Part shown: piece after piece, positions 8,709 to 18,475 of the stretch
Layout of the letters: each line of letters starts with the position of its first letter
Numbering within the stretch: the stretch's first letter is position 1
NCBI RefSeq assembly: GCF_000425145.1
Contig: NZ_AULF01000031.1
Span: forward strand, 1-52,111
Direction of reading: 5' to 3'
DNA from: Pedobacter glucosidilyticus DSM 23534
GTDB lineage: Bacteria > Bacteroidota > Bacteroidia > Sphingobacteriales > Sphingobacteriaceae
DNA length: 52,111 nucleotides
Made by a program: the position numbers and the translations under genes
Notes under the pieces: generated by a model
Told to the model about the DNA's origin: nothing
Database searches by the model: none
Seen by the model: only the letters and a program-made list of their open reading frames with translations

Positions 8709-9971
8709 ATGAAAAAATTTTTACTCTTTTTATTGGGCTTGTCTAATTCTGTTTTTGCACAGACAACTATATTCTCTCAAGATTTTAGCTCTTCTGCTGT
8801 TGTTGCAGACTATGTAAGTGGAACGCCTGGTATTGGGCAGTTTACCGCTATAAACAATGCAACCAACAATCCTACATCTATAAATAGCGGGACTTTAAGA
8901 TTCGCTAAATCAGGAGGAAGTACAGGTTATTTTTCAAGAATTACACCTTTTACTGGCGCACCCGAGTTACTGGAAGTAAAATTTGATTTTGAAATAAGTA
9001 ATAATTTAGCAGCAGCTGCAATAACACAAGCTACATTTTATGTAGGTTCAAATTTTGAAAATAGTGCCTCAGCCCCAGCAACTGTAGATTTTCACAGTAG
9101 AATAACTTTTAATTTTGAGACAACAGGAAGTTTTAGTCTAAGAAATATCGGACCAAATACAAATGGGAACATCTATACTGGTAAAAGAACTATAACTCTT
9201 GTCATTAATAATACCAGCTCTTCTCAAGATTATTTGGCTCCTAGTGGAGTTTTGGAATCAGTTGGAATAGATGCTTATGATATTTGGGTAGGTAACGTAA
9301 AAGAGTTTAATGATATACCAGCAACTACGCCAACTGTGGGATTAAACAATATGAAATTTATTTATCCTAGTAGTTCATCAAATGCAAATTTAGACTTTGA
9401 TAATTTTGTTATTAAAAATCTTTTGGGAGTACTTCCCATCCAACTATCCTCTTTCGCAGCTCAAGCTATTGATAAAACCATCTTATTAAACTGGGAAACT
9501 TTATCAGAAACTGAAAATGCAAGTTTTGAAATAGAAAGATCAGTAGATGGAATAAGCTTTACTAAAATTGGCTCAAAAGAAGGTTCAGGAACTACCATAG
9601 CTTTAACAAAATATCGTTTTGTAGATGAAAATCCTCTGCCTGGAACCAATTATTATAGATTAAAGCAACTAGATATTGATGGTAAAAGCGAAATTTTAGC
9701 AGTTAGATCAGCCATATCAAATATATCTTTTGCTACTTTAAGTGTTTTACAAAATAGTAATACGGTTACGGCTCAAATTTTATCTCCCGTAAAAGAAAAA
9801 GCAAAACTAAGCTTGTTTGATATAGGGGGTAAAGTCTTGGCTCAACAAGATATTTTATTAGAAAACGGCTTAAATAGGTTTGATTTTTCTCAGAACCTGG
9901 TTAGTGGCGTTTATTTCTTCAAGCTAACAAGTGCATCAAATCAAATTAATACAAAATTTATAAAGCTGTAA
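8709..9971 (+). CDS. Secreted protein with a type IX secretion C-terminal sorting domain
   Basis: 420 residues. The signal peptide is MKKFLLFLLGLSNSVFAQ, cleaved near residue 18. Residues 20-240 are Ser/Thr/Asn-rich and look like a beta-sandwich ectodomain; I do not recognise its fold or ligand. From LPIQLSSFAAQ on there is the linker-like domain often found in these proteins (LNWETLSETENASFEIERS, then YYRLKQLDIDG). The last 75 residues are a type A sorting domain (SLFDIGGKVL, then FDFSQNLVSGVYFFKL) that directs export by the type IX system and surface attachment or release. It is transcribed alone and followed by a clear terminator. Confidence 0.8.
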   Translation: MKKFLLFLLGLSNSVFAQTTIFSQDFSSSAVVADYVSGTPGIGQFTAINNATNNPTSINSGTLRFAKSGGSTGYFSRITPFTGAPELLEVKFDFEISNNLAAAAITQATFYVGSNFENSASAPATVDFHSRITFNFETTGSFSLRNIGPNTNGNIYTGKRTITLVINNTSSSQDYLAPSGVLESVGIDAYDIWVGNVKEFNDIPATTPTVGLNNMKFIYPSSSSNANLDFDNFVIKNLLGVLPIQLSSFAAQAIDKTILLNWETLSETENASFEIERSVDGISFTKIGSKEGSGTTIALTKYRFVDENPLPGTNYYRLKQLDIDGKSEILAVRSAISNISFATLSVLQNSNTVTAQILSPVKEKAKLSLFDIGGKVLAQQDILLENGLNRFDFSQNLVSGVYFFKLTSASNQINTKFIKL

Positions 9972-9982
9972 AAGCTGTATTA

Positions 9983-10018
9983 CTGTCTGGTATAAAAAAC
10001 TATATCAGACAGATTTTG
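9983..10018 (+). terminator. Intrinsic terminator after the T9SS-sorted protein gene
   Basis: CTGTCTGGTATA (9983-9994) pairs with TATATCAGACAG (10001-10012) in a 12-bp stem with one G-T pair and a 6-nt loop, followed by ATTTTG. The T-run doubles as the -33 box of the next promoter. Confidence 0.75.
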
Positions 10019-10045
10019 CATTTCAGGTATATAATTGTATCTTTG
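10015..10045 (+). promoter_or_regulatory. Consensus Bacteroidetes promoter for the DEAD-box helicase
   Basis: TTTG at 10015-10018, a 19-bp spacer, then TATCTTTG at 10038-10045: an exact match to TTTG-N19-TAnnTTTG. Transcription should start near 10050, leaving a short leader before the ATG at 10085. Confidence 0.8.
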
Positions 10046-10084
10046 CGCCCTATTTGGCAATGTTGCCATATTTTATAAATTATC

Positions 10085-11932
10085 ATGAACCCATTCAATG
10101 AATTGGGGATACGACATGATATTGTTAATGCGATAACTGAGTTAGGTTTTACTAACCCTACTCCAATCCAGGAAAGTGCCATTCCAGTTTTGTTATCAGG
10201 CAGCAACGATTTTGTCGGATTAGCCCAAACAGGAACAGGAAAGACAGCCGCATTTGGCCTTCCATTATTAGAACTGATCGACTACAGTAAAAATCACCCA
10301 CAAGCACTTATTCTTTGCCCAACACGTGAACTTTGCTTACAAATCAGTAACGATTTAAAAAATTATTCTAAAAACCTTCCTAATGTTAATGTAGTTGCAG
10401 TATACGGTGGTGCAAACATCGTAAACCAATTAAGAGACATTAAAAGAGGCGTACAAATTGTGGTGGCAACACCTGGTCGTATGCTAGACATCCTTAACAG
10501 AAAAGCTATAGATTTCTCTCAAGTGAAATATGTGGTTTTAGACGAGGCTGATGAGATGTTAAACATGGGTTTTCAGGATGATATTAACGATATCCTTTCT
10601 ACAACCCCAGACACTAAGAAAACTTGGTTGTTTTCTGCTACCATGCCTAAAGAGGTAAGAGCCATTGCCAACAATTACATGACCAACCCACATGAGTTAA
10701 CCATGGGGACAAAAAACACAGGTAATGTTAATATTGAGCATGAGTATTACATCGTTAAAGCTAGAGACAAATACGCAGCTTTTAAACGTATTGTAGATTT
10801 TAATCCAGAAATTTTTGGTATTGTATTTTGTCGTACTAAAATAGAAACTCAAGAAATTGCAGAATCTTTAGTAAAAGATGGTTACAATGCCGATTCTTTA
10901 CACGGAGATTTATCTCAACAACAACGTGATAAAGTGATGAAGCGTTACCGCGATAGAAGTTTGCAATTGTTAATTGCTACTGATGTTGCAGCCCGTGGTA
11001 TTGATGTTAGCGATGTTACCCACGTTATCAATTATTCTTTACCAGATGAGATAGAAAACTACACGCATAGAAGTGGTAGAACAGGAAGAGCTGGTAAAAC
11101 AGGTATTTCTATAGCTATCATCAACTCTAAAGAATTATACAAAATACGCCAAATAGAAAAAGTAATTGGTAAGCAATTTACAAAAGCAGAAATTCCAACT
11201 GGTTTTGATGTTGTAGAGAAACAATTATTTGGTTTGGTACATAAAGTTCATAATGTAGAGGTTAATGATTCTCAGATAGAACAGTATCTTCCTAGGATTA
11301 TGGACGAGTTTAAGGATTTAACTAAAGAAGATGTTATCAAACGTTTTGCATCTTTAGAGTTTAACAGATTCTTAGATTATTACAAAAATGCCCCGGATTT
11401 AAATACTGCTACAGATGAGCGTGGCGGTAGAGAAAGAGATGGCGGCAGAGCAGGACAAAGTGGATTTACGCGTTTGTTTATCAACTTGGGTTCTGTTGAT
11501 GATTTTACAAGAGGAGATCTTTTAGGTTATATCTGTAACAATGCAGGTATAAGTGGTAAATCTGTTGGTAAGATTGATATGAAAGGTGTTTTCTCTTTCT
11601 TTGAAGTGGAGAATGAAGTTGCAGAAAAAGTGATTGAAGGCTTCAAGAAAGTAGATTTCCATGGTAGAGATGTAAGAATTGAAGTTTCTGGAGAAGGAAG
11701 AAGTGAGCGAAGAGGTGGTGGAGGCCCTAATCGTGGTGGAGACAGAGAGCGAAGAAGCTATGGTGGCGGCGGCAGTAGAAGCAGTGGCGGCGAGCGAAGA
11801 GAAAGAAGTGATAGAGGAGGAGAAAGAAGTAGCGGTGGCGGATTCAGAGATTTTTCTGGTAAAAGAAAAGAGGGTGGAAATAGTGGTGGTGGAGAAAGAA
11901 AATCTGGTGGAGAAAGAAAAAGAAGATATTAA
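10085..11932 (+). CDS. DEAD-box RNA helicase with DbpA-type RNA-binding domain and RGG tail
   Basis: 615 residues. The helicase core spans about 1-370: Q motif TNPTPIQ, Walker A AQTGTGKT at 47-54, PTREL, DEAD at 153-156, SAT at 184-186 and HRSGRTGRAG in the second lobe. Residues near 455-540 (TRLFINLGSVDDF, then FSFFEVENEVAEKVIEGF) form the RRM-like domain of the DbpA/CsdA group. The last 75 residues are a low-complexity Arg/Gly/Ser tail expected to bind RNA. It is probably a cold-shock, ribosome-assembly or mRNA-decay helicase of the DeaD/CsdA type. It has its own promoter and terminator. A second frame open across the tail is an artefact of the codon repeats. Confidence 0.93.
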   Translation: MNPFNELGIRHDIVNAITELGFTNPTPIQESAIPVLLSGSNDFVGLAQTGTGKTAAFGLPLLELIDYSKNHPQALILCPTRELCLQISNDLKNYSKNLPNVNVVAVYGGANIVNQLRDIKRGVQIVVATPGRMLDILNRKAIDFSQVKYVVLDEADEMLNMGFQDDINDILSTTPDTKKTWLFSATMPKEVRAIANNYMTNPHELTMGTKNTGNVNIEHEYYIVKARDKYAAFKRIVDFNPEIFGIVFCRTKIETQEIAESLVKDGYNADSLHGDLSQQQRDKVMKRYRDRSLQLLIATDVAARGIDVSDVTHVINYSLPDEIENYTHRSGRTGRAGKTGISIAIINSKELYKIRQIEKVIGKQFTKAEIPTGFDVVEKQLFGLVHKVHNVEVNDSQIEQYLPRIMDEFKDLTKEDVIKRFASLEFNRFLDYYKNAPDLNTATDERGGRERDGGRAGQSGFTRLFINLGSVDDFTRGDLLGYICNNAGISGKSVGKIDMKGVFSFFEVENEVAEKVIEGFKKVDFHGRDVRIEVSGEGRSERRGGGGPNRGGDRERRSYGGGGSRSSGGERRERSDRGGERSSGGGFRDFSGKRKEGGNSGGGERKSGGERKRRY

Positions 11933-11964
11933 AATTAATATCTACACATAAATTCTAAAAAACT

Positions 11965-12006
11965 AAAAGCAGAGGTATTCTTATATAAGAATGCCTTTTG
12001 CTTTTT
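11965..12006 (+). terminator. Intrinsic terminator after the DEAD-box helicase
   Basis: AAAAGC (11965-11970) and GGTATTC pair across TTATATAA with GAATGCC and GCTTTT, giving an interrupted stem that ends in CTTTTTATAA. One G-T pair lies in the inner stem. Confidence 0.7.
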
Positions 12007-12070
12007 ATAAGGGCTTGTATGCTTATCAAAAAAAAATGATAATTTCACGTCTTTATCTTAATCAAATAAA

Positions 12071-12814
12071 ATGAAGTTATTACAAGGGAAAACCGCATTA
12101 ATTACTGGTGCATCTAAAGGAATAGGAAAAAGAATTGCAGAAAAATTTGCAGAACAAGGTGCAAATGTTGCATTTACCTATTTATCATCAGTGGAAAAAG
12201 GCGAAGCTTTAGAGAAAGAATTGCAACAATATGGTACGCAAATAAAAGGTTACCGTTCTGATGCTTCTAAGTTTGGAGAGGCTGAGCAACTGATTAATGC
12301 TATTGTTACTGATTTTGGTACCATAGATATTGTTGTGAACAATGCTGGTATTACTAAAGATGGTTTATTAATGCGTATGTCTGAAGAAAATTGGGACGAT
12401 GTATTGGAAGTAAACTTAAAATCAATTTTTAATACCACAAAAGCAGCGTCAAAAATCATGATGAAAAACCGTCATGGTGTGTTTATTAATATGAGCTCTG
12501 TAGTTGGTGTACAAGGAAATGCTGGACAATCTAATTATGCAGCATCTAAAGCTGGGATTATAGGTTTTTCTAAATCAATAGCTAAAGAATTAGGTTCAAG
12601 AAATATCAGAACCAATGTGGTAGCTCCAGGTTTTATCAGAACAGAAATGACAGCTGTTTTAGATCCAAAAGTTGTAGAGGGATGGGAAAAAGATATTCCT
12701 TTAAAAAGAGCGGGAGAAACAGATGATGTAGCCAATGTTTGTGTTTTCTTAGCATCAGATATGAGTGCTTACGTAAACGGACAGGTAATTTCTGTTTGTG
12801 GCGGCATGCTGTAG
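12071..12814 (+). CDS. fabG: 3-oxoacyl-[acyl-carrier-protein] reductase FabG
   Basis: A 247-residue short-chain dehydrogenase. It has the nucleotide-binding TGASKGIG at 12-19, NNAG at 90-93, catalytic S143, Y156 and K160 (SNYAASKAG), and the FabG-like C-terminus ending in YVNGQVISVCGGML. It reduces 3-oxoacyl-ACP with NADPH in the elongation cycle of fatty acid synthesis. No acyl carrier or other fab genes are adjacent, so a different short-chain dehydrogenase role is possible, but length and motifs fit FabG well. It is followed by simple repeats and a terminator. Confidence 0.88.
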   Translation: MKLLQGKTALITGASKGIGKRIAEKFAEQGANVAFTYLSSVEKGEALEKELQQYGTQIKGYRSDASKFGEAEQLINAIVTDFGTIDIVVNNAGITKDGLLMRMSEENWDDVLEVNLKSIFNTTKAASKIMMKNRHGVFINMSSVVGVQGNAGQSNYAASKAGIIGFSKSIAKELGSRNIRTNVVAPGFIRTEMTAVLDPKVVEGWEKDIPLKRAGETDDVANVCVFLASDMSAYVNGQVISVCGGML

Positions 12815-12872
12815 AAAGTTAGAAAGTATAGAGTACAAAGTATAGAGTAGAAAGTACAGAGTACAAAGTATT
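12815..12872. repeat. Degenerate short tandem repeat after fabG
   Basis: Four to five imperfect copies of a 14-15-bp unit of the type AAAGTAtAGAGTAc, starting immediately after the fabG stop. Low-complexity repeats of this sort recur in the spacers of this window. Confidence 0.7.
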
Positions 12873-12895
12873 AAGCCGTTATAAGCTTTCAGAAA

Positions 12896-12925
12896 AATCT
12901 CTAACAAATTGTTAGGGATTTTTTT
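12896..12925 (+). terminator. Intrinsic terminator after fabG
   Basis: AATCTCTAAC (12896-12905) pairs with GTTAGGGATT (12911-12920), 10 bp with one G-T pair and a 5-nt loop, followed by TTTTT. Confidence 0.8.
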
Positions 12926-12946
12926 ATTTAAAAATTTTGGGCTAAA

Positions 12947-12990
12947 GTGACTTATGTCACCTAAATCCCAATGCTATTATTTCATATTTG
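12947..12990 (+). promoter_or_regulatory. Crp/Fnr-family operator and associated -7 box
   Basis: GTGACTTATGTCAC at 12947-12960 contains GTGA-N6-TCAC, the classical Crp half-site pair. A -7-like CATATTTG lies at 12983-12990 with no TTTG at the -33 position. With a start near 12996 the operator centre would lie about 42 bp upstream, the class II activator position. The likely target is the operon starting at 13014. The regulator is not in the window. Confidence 0.55.
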
Positions 12991-13013
12991 TTATAAGAAT
13001 TAAAGAAGAGTTT

Positions 13014-13214
13014 ATGAGAAGTCTGTTGCTAAATAATTGGAATATTATCCGAATCATAAAAACCCTAGCGGGTATTTATATCGCTTATGAAGCTATTGCT
13101 CGTGAGGAAGTGATGATAGCTGTTTTAGCTGCAATTTTACTTTATCAAGGACTTTTTAATGTTTCTGCTTGTGGTATTGGCGGGTGTAATGTATCAAATA
13201 GATATAACCATTAA
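13014..13214 (+). CDS. Small DUF2892-like membrane protein
   Basis: 66 residues from MRSLLLNNWNIIR, a start preceded five bases upstream by AAAGAAGAG; the ATG at 12954 lies inside the operator and is rejected. One or two hydrophobic segments (IIKTLAGIYIAYEAI and MIAVLAAILLYQGLF) are followed by a C-terminal CGIGGC motif with two cysteines. It resembles DUF2892 proteins, which are often found beside rhodanese and thioredoxin genes. It is the first gene of a likely three-gene operon with another DUF2892 protein and a TlpA-like thioredoxin. The cysteine pair could take part in redox chemistry, an inference only. Confidence 0.65.
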   Translation: MRSLLLNNWNIIRIIKTLAGIYIAYEAIAREEVMIAVLAAILLYQGLFNVSACGIGGCNVSNRYNH

Positions 13215-13225
13215 AATTTTGAAAT

Positions 13226-13429
13226 ATGAAAAAGAATATGGGAAGCTTAGATAGAAGCCTAAGAGTAATTATAGCCTTGGTAATTACTTTATTGTACTAT
13301 AATGAAATGATAAAGGGCGCTTTAGGTATGGTATTATTAGTGCTAGCTATTGTATTTGTTCTAACAAGTTTAGTGAGTTTTTGCCCCTTGTACGCACTTT
13401 TTAAACTGAATACTTGTAAGCGGGATTAA
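13226..13429 (+). CDS. DUF2892 family membrane protein
   Basis: 67 residues. MKKNMGSLDRSLRVIIALVI is the standard DUF2892 opening (a short start, then D-R-x-x-R before the first span). Two hydrophobic spans are followed by FCPLYALFKLNTC, whose SFCPLY block is typical of the family. The function is unknown; homologues fused to or next to rhodanese domains suggest a link to sulfur or redox metabolism. It lies 11 bp after the preceding small gene and 8 bp before the thioredoxin gene, so all three are probably co-transcribed. Confidence 0.8.
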   Translation: MKKNMGSLDRSLRVIIALVITLLYYNEMIKGALGMVLLVLAIVFVLTSLVSFCPLYALFKLNTCKRD

Positions 13430-13437
13430 ATCAGAAA

Positions 13438-14046
13438 ATGATGGTGGAGAAAGAGAAAAATGATAAGAAGTTGTTCAGTTGGTCTAATATTTCAACTGTG
13501 TTATTAGTTGTTTTTGCTTTAGCAATGCTATTTAGTCCGCAAGTTAAAGGAAAAGTAATTGAAGGCTTAATGATGGTAGGCTTATTTCAGCCTGATTTAC
13601 CTCAAGATCAAGAAATCAAAGCAGCTTCAATTTCAGAGGAAGAGGTTGTTTTTAAAGATGAAACAGGTAAAGAAGTAAGATTATCTAGTTTAAAAGGTAA
13701 AGTTGTGTTCATTAATTTTTGGGCTACTTGGTGTCCGCCTTGTATTGCAGAAATGCCGTCTATCCATCAACTGGCTAAGCAATTTAAGGGAAATAATAAG
13801 CTTATTGTTTTAACTGTGGATGTTGATCAGGATTTGCGGAAATCATTAAAATTTATGCAAAAAAGGAATTTGGATTTGCCATTATATGTGCTTGCTAGTG
13901 CAGTGCCCAGTGCGTATCTGGGGAATAGTATTCCAACTACTATTGTTTTAAATAAAAAAGGTAAATTGGTATTTAAGCATGAGGGTGGTGCTGATTATAC
14001 CAATAAAGAATTTATCGACTTTATAATAAAGTTGAGTCAAGAGTAA
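13438..14046 (+). CDS. TlpA/ResA-like membrane-anchored thioredoxin
   Basis: 202 residues. A short cytoplasmic head of Lys/Glu residues, one membrane span at about 18-35, then a periplasmic thioredoxin fold with the active site W98-C-P-P-C102 in FWATWCPPCIAEMPS and the cis-proline loop near SIPTT. WCPPC in a membrane-tethered thioredoxin usually means a disulfide reductase acting in the periplasm on cytochrome c or other cysteine proteins. It closes the Crp-preceded operon with two DUF2892-like proteins. A second ATG immediately follows the first (MM), and either may be used. Confidence 0.85.
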   Translation: MMVEKEKNDKKLFSWSNISTVLLVVFALAMLFSPQVKGKVIEGLMMVGLFQPDLPQDQEIKAASISEEEVVFKDETGKEVRLSSLKGKVVFINFWATWCPPCIAEMPSIHQLAKQFKGNNKLIVLTVDVDQDLRKSLKFMQKRNLDLPLYVLASAVPSAYLGNSIPTTIVLNKKGKLVFKHEGGADYTNKEFIDFIIKLSQE

Positions 14047-14203
14047 TGTTGTACTGATATGGGAATAATATTTTAAAGATTTTTCTGGAAAAGATGTTAT
14101 TTTAATGTAATTATCGCTTATTTAATGTGAAACATGTATCTTTTTTGCAATAGCTCTTTAAAACATATTTTTAGTTTTACATTTACAATTAAAAAAAAGA
14201 GAA

Positions 14204-14872
14204 ATGAAAAATAAGTTATTACTACTTGCCATGTTGTTGGCAACAAACAGCCTTTTTGCACAGTTTACGCAAAAACCTTTGCCTTATGATTATAAGGCGC
14301 TTGAGCCTTATATTGATGCTCAAACTATGGAGATTCATTATTCTAAGCACCATGCTGGTTATATTAAAAACTTGAATGATGCATTAAAAGCTAAGGGTGT
14401 AGAAAATCAATCTATTGAGGCTATTTTGGCAAATATGTCAAAATATGACACTGGAATAAAAAATAATGCTGGAGGGCATTATAACCATGAATTGTTTTGG
14501 TCTATTCTTTCCCCTAAAAAAAGTAATCCGTCGGCAGAACTTAGCGCAGCCATTAATGCATCTTTTAAAAGTTTAGATGGTTTGAAGAATAAATTAAACG
14601 ATGCTGCCGTAAAAAGATTTGGTTCTGGTTGGGCATGGCTGATTGTTGATGAGAGTGGTAATTTAGTGGTTTCTTCTACTGCAAATCAAGACAATCCCTT
14701 AATGGAAGGAGCTGCTAAAAAGGGTATACCTATTTTAGGGATAGATGTATGGGAACATGCTTATTATTTAAAATATCAGAATAAAAGAGCTGATTATCTT
14801 TCTGCTATCTGGAATGTGATTAATTGGGACGAAGTGAGTAAAAGATATAACGAAGCAAAGAAAGCTAAGTAA
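14204..14872 (+). CDS. Exported Fe/Mn superoxide dismutase
   Basis: 222 residues with a signal peptide, MKNKLLLLAMLLATNSLFAQ, ahead of a complete Fe/Mn dismutase. Metal ligands by alignment are H45 (MEIHYSKHH), H95 (HYNHELFW), D181 and H185 (DVWEHAYY). It converts superoxide to peroxide and oxygen; the leader places it in the periplasm or outside, whereas most bacterial enzymes of this family are cytoplasmic. Iron versus manganese cannot be decided by eye. It lies about 160 bp after the thioredoxin operon and ends in a strong terminator. Confidence 0.9.
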   Translation: MKNKLLLLAMLLATNSLFAQFTQKPLPYDYKALEPYIDAQTMEIHYSKHHAGYIKNLNDALKAKGVENQSIEAILANMSKYDTGIKNNAGGHYNHELFWSILSPKKSNPSAELSAAINASFKSLDGLKNKLNDAAVKRFGSGWAWLIVDESGNLVVSSTANQDNPLMEGAAKKGIPILGIDVWEHAYYLKYQNKRADYLSAIWNVINWDEVSKRYNEAKKAK

Positions 14873-14885
14873 TAGTTAAGATATC

Positions 14886-14923
14886 ATCAGGAAACAGATT
14901 GAGTATTTGTTTCCTGATTTTAA
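14886..14923 (+). terminator. Intrinsic terminator after superoxide dismutase
   Basis: ATCAGGAAACA (14886-14896) pairs perfectly with TGTTTCCTGAT (14908-14918) over 11 bp, followed by TTTTAAT. Confidence 0.8.
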
Positions 14924-14957
14924 TAGTAAGATAGTTGATGATTTTAGATGACGATTA

Positions 14958-15839
14958 TTAATTTTTTAATGTTTTAATAACCTCTATAATTTGCGCTTTT
15001 GTTTGAGCGCTAACAGGAACAAGAGGTAATCTTACATAATCATCACAAATGTCTAATTGTTTCATTGCAGCTTTAATCCCGGCAGGGTTACCTTCTACAA
15101 AACATAATCTTGTAAAAGCTAAAAAGTCAAAATGACTTTTTCTTGCACCTTTAAAATCATTGTTTAAGCAGGTGCGTACCATTTCAGAAAATTTTAAAGG
15201 GAAAGCATTTGCAACAACTGATATTACCCCTATAGCACCTAAAGCAATCATAGGTAACGTTATGGGGTCATCTCCAGAAATTAAGTCAAAACCTTCTGGT
15301 TTATGAGCTGCTATCTCATTAAACTGATCAAAATTACCTGAAGCTTCTTTAATTCCGATGATATTTTTAACTTCTTTGGCTAACCTTAAAGTAGTTTCGG
15401 CACTCATGTTGGCACCTGTTCTACCTGGTACGTTGTATAAGATGATAGGTAATTTGGATGCTTCGGCAATAGCCTTATAGTGTTGATAAAAACCTTCTTG
15501 TGTGGGTTTATTATAATAAGGTGCTACAGAAAGTATAGCTTCATATCCTTTTATAGAAAAACTACTTACTTCAGCCACTATTTCAGCGGTATTATTACCA
15601 CCAATTCCGGCAATTAAGGGAATTCGTCCGTTTACTTTCTCGGTAACAAATTCAAAAACTTTTTTCTTTTCTTCTTTTGTTAATGTAGCAGATTCTGCGG
15701 TTGTACCTAAAACCACTATATACTCAATTTTGCCATCTATTAAATGGTTAATGGTTTTTTCTAAGGCATTAAAATCAATTGTGTAATCAGCATGAAAAGG
15801 TGTAATTAAGGCAACACCAGTCCCCAAAAATCTACTCAT
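14958..15839 (-). CDS. dapA: 4-hydroxy-tetrahydrodipicolinate synthase
   Basis: A 293-residue DapA. It condenses pyruvate with aspartate semialdehyde, the committed step of the diaminopimelate/lysine pathway. It has GTTAES at 46-51, where the family usually has GTTGE, and the catalytic Y135 in YNVPGRTG with R140. The Schiff-base lysine is K164 in GIKEASG. The length and fold are normal. The start overlaps the stop of the upstream gene by 4 bp, so it is translationally coupled to it and probably co-transcribed from ligA. Confidence 0.95.
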   Translation of the reverse strand: MSRFLGTGVALITPFHADYTIDFNALEKTINHLIDGKIEYIVVLGTTAESATLTKEEKKKVFEFVTEKVNGRIPLIAGIGGNNTAEIVAEVSSFSIKGYEAILSVAPYYNKPTQEGFYQHYKAIAEASKLPIILYNVPGRTGANMSAETTLRLAKEVKNIIGIKEASGNFDQFNEIAAHKPEGFDLISGDDPITLPMIALGAIGVISVVANAFPLKFSEMVRTCLNNDFKGARKSHFDFLAFTRLCFVEGNPAGIKAAMKQLDICDDYVRLPLVPVSAQTKAQIIEVIKTLKN

Positions 15840-16372
15840 TTTATTTTCTCTAAATAATATCTCAACTCTGTAGAAAAGCCAACTATGCTTTCCTGTTGTG
15901 TTTCTAACATAAAATCAAAAAAAGGTGCTTGCTTAGGATTATAAGCCGCAACTTTAAAAACCGATTTTGATACCGCAGCTACATAAACCAGTGGGAAGCA
16001 TAAATCAGTACAAAGGTTTATTAAAATGTCAAATTCATGATTAATGAAATTGCTTATTTTGTCTTTTTTAGGAATATAATTCCAATCTATATCCTCTAAA
16101 GAAATAAGTTCAATATTGGTTTTTGATTTCAGTTTTAAACCTTTGTCTAGCACAAAACCCAACAATTTTACCTTTTTATTATCATTTTGCAAAGTTTTTG
16201 CAAAATGTTCTGCCTCTATCATCTGTTCTGCATCTTTAATGGGTACTAAAATACCTATATTTTGTGCATCTTGTAAGGATATAGAATGATTATGACGTTT
16301 AAGTTTCTTGAGTTCATGCTTCAACTTTGCAAAGCCATACTTAATCCTTAAACTATTGAAGAATTGCTTCAT
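15836..16372 (-). CDS. Conserved Bacteroidetes protein of unknown function (DUF6913-like)
   Basis: 178 residues. No signal peptide, no membrane span and no catalytic motif I can name. The N-terminus is strongly basic (KLKHELKKLKRHNH). The middle has an alpha/beta alternation (IGILVPIKDAEQMIEAEHFAK, VKLLGFVLDKG, FDILINLCTDLCFPLVYVAA) like a Rossmann-type or Toprim-like fold. I recall similar proteins lying between ligA and dapA in related genomes, labelled DUF6913. It lies 17 bp downstream of ligA and overlaps dapA by 4 bp. Confidence 0.7.
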   Translation of the reverse strand: MKQFFNSLRIKYGFAKLKHELKKLKRHNHSISLQDAQNIGILVPIKDAEQMIEAEHFAKTLQNDNKKVKLLGFVLDKGLKLKSKTNIELISLEDIDWNYIPKKDKISNFINHEFDILINLCTDLCFPLVYVAAVSKSVFKVAAYNPKQAPFFDFMLETQQESIVGFSTELRYYLEKIK

Positions 16373-16389
16373 CTCTTTTCCTTTTTTTA

Positions 16390-18414
<2,025 letters not shown>

Positions 18415-18440
18415 CTATTTTAGAGAAATATTAATACAGG

Positions 18441-18464
18441 CTTCTTTTTACATAACAAAAGAAG
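18441..18464. repeat. Stem-loop between the response regulator gene and ligA
   Basis: CTTCTTTT at 18441-18448 pairs with AAAAGAAG at 18457-18464. Its T-run lies on the plus-strand side, so it is not an obvious terminator for the minus-strand response regulator gene upstream of it. Confidence 0.4.
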
Positions 18465-18475
18465 TTTTTTAAAAA

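Noticed and set aside
11679-11951. 90-residue frame inside the helicase tail, rich in Glu and Val
   Set aside because: It is the shifted reading of the Arg/Gly codon repeats of the helicase C-terminus, not a gene.
12815-12872. CRISPR-like array after fabG
   Set aside because: The units are 14-15 bp, degenerate and lack spacers; a simple tandem repeat.
12954-13013. Upstream ATG for the first DUF2892-like gene
   Set aside because: It lies inside the Crp-type palindrome and before the likely promoter; the ATG at 13014 has a good purine-rich leader.
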